A stretch of DNA of 18,370 nt from Lachnospiraceae bacterium UBA3632 (GTDB taxonomy: Bacteria; Bacillota; Clostridia; Lachnospirales; Lachnospiraceae), in assembly GCA_002373975.1 (NCBI GenBank), contig DFKZ01000075.1, forward strand, positions 1-18,370. Direction: 5' to 3'. A model generated the notes under the pieces. The model was not told the DNA's origin. It made no database searches and saw only the letters and a program-made list of their open reading frames with translations. The position numbers and the translations under genes are program-made. The first letter of the stretch is position 1. Every line of letters begins with the position of its first letter. Positions 15,561 through 18,370 of the stretch are shown piece after piece.

Positions 15561-15799
15561 AGACACTCAAGTAGAGCAGGAAACCAAATCTGCGTGTCGA
15601 AATAACCGAAAGCGGACACGAAGATAAGAAAGAATGCTTAAATTACGTGTCGAAAAAAAGAAAAAAGACACGAAAAAGAGCAAAAAAGATGCAAAAACGA
15701 CACGAGAAAACGATAAAACAATAGATTTGCGTGTCGTGGAACCGAAATCAGATAAGAAATAGACACGCAAACAAAGCAGGAAGCCGAATCTGCGTGTCG
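15561..15799. repeat. Array of CGTGTCG / NGACACG motifs spaced 20-21 or 31-32 bases
   Basis: Heptamers start at 15593 (CGTGTCG), 15614 (GGACACG), 15646 (CGTGTCG), 15666 (AGACACG), 15698 (CGACACG), 15730 (CGTGTCG), 15761 (AGACACG) and 15793 (CGTGTCG). A degenerate copy, AGACACT, starts at 15561. Intervals are 32, 21, 32, 20, 32, 32, 31 and 32, that is, three or two turns of B-DNA. Orientation alternates irregularly, so neighbouring copies form inverted repeats; TTTGCGTGTC (15726-15735) and GACACGCAAA (15762-15771) are 10-base perfect arms. Either protein-binding sites on one DNA face or RNA hairpins could result. Confidence 0.8.
15575..15799 (+). repeat. 25-base near-identical direct repeat pair offset by exactly 200 bases
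   Basis: 15575-15599 and 15775-15799 both read AGCAGGAA.CC.AATCTG followed by CGTGTCG, differing at two positions (A to G both times). They bracket the motif array. A partial third copy, GATTTGCGTGTCG, lies at 15724-15736. Confidence 0.75.
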
Positions 15800-15812
15800 C
15801 GAAGTCTAGAAA

Positions 15813-15905
15813 GACGATAGAAAGCCCAAAAAAGACGATATAAAACCCAAAAAGACGATAGAAAAACTGAAAAGACGATATAAAAACCGAAAAAGACGAT
15901 AGAAA
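15813..15905 (+). repeat. Five GACGATA tandem repeats, period 20-21, ending at the start codon
   Basis: GACGATA starts at 15813, 15834, 15854, 15874 and 15895. The bases after each copy alternate GAAA, TAAA, GAAA, TAAA, GAAA. The unit is roughly AAAAGACGATAKAAAnCC. The last copy ends 7 bases before ATG 15909, occupying the place where a ribosome site should be. The series continues the phase of the preceding array (first interval 20). Confidence 0.85.
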
Positions 15906-15908
15906 ATC

Positions 15909-18059
15909 ATGAAAATCAACTATGACAACGGAATTAAGAATATCGGAAATACCGCAAGGCTGAAGGAGGTATTCGCACGTGCCGGGCGCGGTGAAGCGCT
16001 TACCATCGCATTCCTCGGCGGCTCGATAACGCAGGGATCGCTGGCTTCAAGGCCTGAGTTATGTTATGCCGCAAGGGTGTTTAAATGGTGGGAGGAGACT
16101 TTTCCGAAGGCAAAGTTTACCTACATAAATGCGGGAATAGGAGCCACGGATTCGCAGTTCGGATGTGCCAGGGCTGCAGAGGATGTGCTCAGCTTTAAGC
16201 CTGATGTTATCAGCGTTGAGTATGCGGTCAACGATGAAAATTCACCCCATTATATGGAGACATTCGAGGGAGTGGTAAGAAAGCTTCTCGGAGCTGAAAA
16301 TGCCCCCGCAGTTTATACATTTTACAATGTCTGCTATGATACCGGCGTGAGCGCGGAGGAAATCCATTCAAAGATTGCTGAATATTATGGGCTTCCTGCT
16401 TTTTCGATAAAGAGCACGATATATCCTCTATTAACTTCGGGAGAAGTTAAAAACCGTGACATCACCCCCGACGACCTTCATCCCAATGATAAGGGTCACG
16501 AGATGGTGGCAAGCGTGATAACTTACGGACTTGAAAAGATCAGAAGAGGCGAAATCGTAAATTCAGAATCCGAAAACTGCAAAAAAGTGGCCGAAGAAAG
16601 CGAATCCGGAATTTGCGAAACAGTATCCGGCGGAACACCGGGCAACCTGCCCGCACCCCTTACCGCCAACGCTTATGAGGACTCCGTCAGATATAGAAAT
16701 CAAAATGCCCACATCATATCCTGCGAAGGTTGGACCGCAGATGATACGAAACAGGAACACATAACGGATATTTTCAAAAACGGCTGGACTGCCACCGAAA
16801 AGGGTGCAAAGATATCATTCAAGGTAAAAGGCACCTGCATCGGAGTTCAGTACAGGCGTACTGTGCAGCTCCCTGCACCTGTAGCGGTTGCAAGAGTTGA
16901 CGGGGAAGAAAAAGCGAAACTTGACGCCAACTTTGATGAGACATGGGGAGACAAGCTGTGCCTTGATACGCTTCTTGACCACGGAAAGGGAGGAGAGCAT
17001 GTTGTGGAGATAGAGATAATCGATGCTCCCGAAGGTAGCAAACTTCCGTTTTATCTGGTGAGCGTAATATCATCCGGCAATCCCGGGCCTCTTTTTCTGG
17101 AGCCTTCCTTTGCCCACACCATATGGGGCGGCAAAAGACTCAGGGAGGAATTCGGATATGAGGAGCAGGGAGATGATATAGGCGAATGCTGGGGAATCTC
17201 CGCTCATCCGTCGGGGGAGAGCACTGTCAGATCCGGAGCATACGCAGGTAAAAAGCTCAGTGAACTGTGGGAGAGACATCCCGAGCTTTTCGGAAACATG
17301 AATTCCAAGCATGATGAGGAACGCAAATACGACAGATTCCCGCTTCTTATAAAGATAATAGATGCAAAAGCCGACCTTAGCATTCAGGTGCATCCGGATG
17401 ATGAGTATGCCAAGGTGAATGAAAACGGATCCCTCGGAAAGACGGAATGCTGGTATATACTTGACTGCGATGAAGATTCCACACTTGTTATAGGACACAA
17501 TGCCAAAGACAAAAAAGAGCTTGAGGATATGATAGACACCGGCAGATGGAGTGAATTCATCCGCGAGATTCCGGTTAAAAAGGGTGATTTCATCCAGATA
17601 GACCCCGGAACGGTCCACGCGATCAAGGGCGGAATAATGCTCCTCGAGACTCAGCAGAACAGTGATATAACCTATCGCGTATATGATTATGACAGACTTC
17701 AGAACGGAAAACCCAGGCAGCTCCACGTTAAGCAGAGTAAGGACGTTATAACTGTTCCCGCAAAGTCTGCATCCGAGAGTGTAAAGAATTTTGCCCAAAC
17801 ACCGGAAAATACTGTGACAGAAATGTATTCCTGCAAGTATTATACGGTGTCAAAGGTTAATGTTAACGGAAAACTGGACCTTGAAAACGATGCACCGTTC
17901 CTCTGCCTCAGCGTGATAAGAGGGGAAGGAAAACTAGGGGGTTCGGAGATCAAAAAGGGAGACCACATCCTTTTACCCGCCGGTTACGGAAACCTGCTTT
18001 TAGAAGGGCATATGGAGCTGGTGGTTTCAACGGCTCCAGGGTCTATAGATAACAGATAA
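15909..18059 (+). CDS. manA: Fusion protein: CE17-like acetylesterase with CBM35-like domain joined to mannose-6-phosphate isomerase
   Basis: A 716-residue protein with no signal peptide. Residues 1-215 are an SGNH esterase: FLGGSITQG (Ser39), NAGIGATDSQ (Gly block), AVNDE (Asn108) and DDLHPNDKGH (Asp188, His191). Residues 216-250 form a Ser/Glu-rich linker. Residues 255-388 form a beta-sandwich like the carbohydrate-binding domain of CE17. From about 393 to the end is a complete class I phosphomannose isomerase (IWGGKRLREEFGY, GECWGISAHP), with metal ligands Gln493, His495, Glu513 and His570. CE17 removes 2-O-acetyls from mannosyl units; ManA converts mannose 6-phosphate to fructose 6-phosphate. 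No start codon or ribosome site lies near the junction. ATG 15909 is the only sensible start although it lacks a Shine-Dalgarno sequence. The manA symbol covers only the C-terminal part. Confidence 0.9.
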   Translation: MKINYDNGIKNIGNTARLKEVFARAGRGEALTIAFLGGSITQGSLASRPELCYAARVFKWWEETFPKAKFTYINAGIGATDSQFGCARAAEDVLSFKPDVISVEYAVNDENSPHYMETFEGVVRKLLGAENAPAVYTFYNVCYDTGVSAEEIHSKIAEYYGLPAFSIKSTIYPLLTSGEVKNRDITPDDLHPNDKGHEMVASVITYGLEKIRRGEIVNSESENCKKVAEESESGICETVSGGTPGNLPAPLTANAYEDSVRYRNQNAHIISCEGWTADDTKQEHITDIFKNGWTATEKGAKISFKVKGTCIGVQYRRTVQLPAPVAVARVDGEEKAKLDANFDETWGDKLCLDTLLDHGKGGEHVVEIEIIDAPEGSKLPFYLVSVISSGNPGPLFLEPSFAHTIWGGKRLREEFGYEEQGDDIGECWGISAHPSGESTVRSGAYAGKKLSELWERHPELFGNMNSKHDEERKYDRFPLLIKIIDAKADLSIQVHPDDEYAKVNENGSLGKTECWYILDCDEDSTLVIGHNAKDKKELEDMIDTGRWSEFIREIPVKKGDFIQIDPGTVHAIKGGIMLLETQQNSDITYRVYDYDRLQNGKPRQLHVKQSKDVITVPAKSASESVKNFAQTPENTVTEMYSCKYYTVSKVNVNGKLDLENDAPFLCLSVIRGEGKLGGSEIKKGDHILLPAGYGNLLLEGHMELVVSTAPGSIDNR

Positions 18060-18085
18060 TACCCCGAAAGATAAAAAAACACCTC

Positions 18086-18120
18086 AAACAGCTGATTTCA
18101 CAGTGAATCAGCTGTTTTTT
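18086..18120 (+). terminator. Rho-independent terminator of the mannan locus
   Basis: AAACAGCTGATT (18086-18097) pairs with AATCAGCTGTTT (18106-18117), and the loop allows further TCAC/GTGA pairing. A run of T ends at 18120. This is a strong terminator 27 bases past the fusion gene stop. Confidence 0.92.
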
Positions 18121-18135
18121 CGTTAAATTTTCGGC

Positions 18136-18164
18136 TTGACATTAAATAGGAATAAGTAGATAAT
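18136..18164 (+). promoter_or_regulatory. Strong SigA-type promoter
   Basis: TTGACA (18136-18141), a 17-base spacer and GATAAT (18159-18164). It reads toward the leader ORF and the gene at 18304. Confidence 0.75.
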
Positions 18165-18165
18165 T

Positions 18166-18201
18166 TTAAAAAAAGTGGGTTATTGTCTAAACTTTTTTTA
18201 A
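18166..18201. promoter_or_regulatory. AT-rich inverted repeat between the two promoters
   Basis: TTAAAAAAAGT (18166-18176) and ACTTTTTTTAA (18191-18201) are perfect 11-base arms with a 14-base spacer. The repeat begins at the SigA start site and covers the -35 region of the sigma-28 promoter. Confidence 0.6.
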
Positions 18202-18215
18202 TATGCCGCCGATAA
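18188..18215 (+). promoter_or_regulatory. Sigma-28 (FliA/SigD) type promoter
   Basis: TAAACTTT (18188-18195) and GCCGATAA (18208-18215) match the flagellar sigma consensus TAAA-N15-GCCGATAA, with 16 bases between TAAA and GCCGATAA. The -10 octamer is a perfect match. This predicts late flagellar-class expression of the genes to the right. Confidence 0.75.
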
Positions 18216-18236
18216 AAAGATTAGAGGTGGCGTATT

Positions 18237-18302
18237 ATGCAACTGTTAACGTATTGTTTTTTAGCAAGGAAGGCTGAGTTTTCAAACACATGGAGGTGGT
18301 AA
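18237..18302 (+). CDS. 21-codon leader ORF
   Basis: An ATG at 18237, with AGAGGTGG (18223-18230) 6 bases upstream, opens 21 codons (starting MQLLTYCFLA, ending NTWRW) closed by TAA at 18300-18302. The next gene starts at 18304, one base after the stop, and its own ribosome site GGAGGTGG (18293-18299) lies inside this ORF. That layout suggests translational coupling or a regulatory leader peptide. I recognise no family. It could be a chance frame, but both the ribosome site and the junction argue otherwise. Confidence 0.5.
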   Translation: MQLLTYCFLARKAEFSNTWRW

Positions 18303-18303
18303 A

Positions 18304-18370
18304 ATGGCACTCGAAGCAGTAAACAACGCAATGGGAGTACAGGCGACAGGTTATGTTGCTCCTCCTAAGC
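18304..18370 (+). CDS. Start of a probable late flagellar-class gene (N-terminal 22 codons only)
   Basis: The ATG at 18304 is preceded by GGAGGTGG (18293-18299) at 4 bases and reads MALEAVNNAMGVQ before the window ends. A sigma-28 promoter upstream suggests a flagellar gene; the start resembles small FlaG-type proteins, but 22 residues are too few to be sure. Confidence 0.6.
   Translation, partial: MALEAVNNAMGVQATGYVAPPK

Larger units (their letters stand above)
15515..15908. other. 394-base non-coding region holding a helically phased motif array
   Basis: No credible gene lies here. A TTGACT at 15542 has no -10 partner. From 15561 onward the stretch is an ordered array of short motifs in A-rich spacers, given as separate entries. 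The + strand is strongly purine-biased, unlike the flanking genes. Confidence 0.8.

Noticed and set aside
15567..15770. 67-residue minus-strand ORF in the motif array, rich in Phe, Ser and Leu
   Set aside because: It is a by-product of A-rich, purine-biased repeats. It has no ribosome site, and the array intervals (20, 21, 31, 32) are not multiples of three.
15561..15908. Reading the array as a CRISPR locus
   Set aside because: Motifs are only 7 bases, occur in both orientations, and the intervals are 20-32 bases with A-rich, similar spacers. There are no 25-40 base repeats and no cas genes.
17070..17798. 242-residue antisense ORF opposite the ManA domain
   Set aside because: It lies wholly over a well-supported coding region with clear family motifs on the + strand. 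It is a shadow frame without a ribosome site or recognisable domain.

Overview
The window most resembles a flagellated member of the Lachnospiraceae (Clostridium cluster XIVa, Roseburia/Butyrivibrio-like). The reasons are moderate-GC genes between AT-rich intergenic regions, GGAGG-type ribosome sites, a DUF3737 gene, LacI-type regulators, a complete set of intracellular mannan-oligosaccharide enzymes and a sigma-28 class promoter at the right edge. This is inferred from gene content only. I saw no rRNA, tRNA, CRISPR, transposase or phage gene.

Left part (1-4750). The first 428 bases hold the N-terminal part of a leftward membrane protein. Divergent to it is a COG2984/4120/1101-type ABC importer: lipoprotein (650-1735), permease (about 1854-2816) and ATPase (about 2818-3615). 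A LacI regulator (3708-4703) follows and ends at a bidirectional terminator shared with the leftward genes. Middle (4754-6933). Two leftward genes encode a PatB/MalY-type PLP C-S lyase and a DUF3737 beta-helix protein.

Right part (7150-18059) is a mannan-oligosaccharide locus. It comprises a GH36 alpha-galactosidase and LacI regulator, then GH130_2 mannooligosaccharide phosphorylase, cellobiose 2-epimerase, GH130_1 mannosylglucose phosphorylase, a CE2 acetylesterase, and a 716-residue protein joining a CE17-like acetylesterase to a complete class I mannose-6-phosphate isomerase. By established family knowledge these enzymes remove galactose and acetyl groups from imported (galacto)(gluco)manno-oligosaccharides, phosphorolyse the backbone to mannose 1-phosphate, epimerise mannobiose to mannosylglucose, split that, and feed mannose 6-phosphate to fructose 6-phosphate. 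None of the enzymes shows a signal peptide, so the work is cytoplasmic. The oligosaccharide importer, extracellular mannanase and phosphomannomutase are not in this window.

Two things stand out. First is the CE17-ManA fusion, which joins the first and last steps of the pathway in one polypeptide. Second is the 394-base non-coding stretch directly upstream of it. It holds an ordered array of CGTGTCG / CGACACG-type motifs in both orientations, spaced 31-32 or 20-21 bases apart. This runs into five GACGATA repeats spaced 20-21 bases, ending at the start codon, where no Shine-Dalgarno sequence is visible. The spacings are whole multiples of the DNA helical repeat, so the array looks like a helically phased cis-element. 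I know of no description of it.

The right edge (18060-18370) has a strong terminator, a SigA-like promoter, a near-consensus sigma-28 promoter, a 21-codon leader ORF and the start of a probable late flagellar-class gene.
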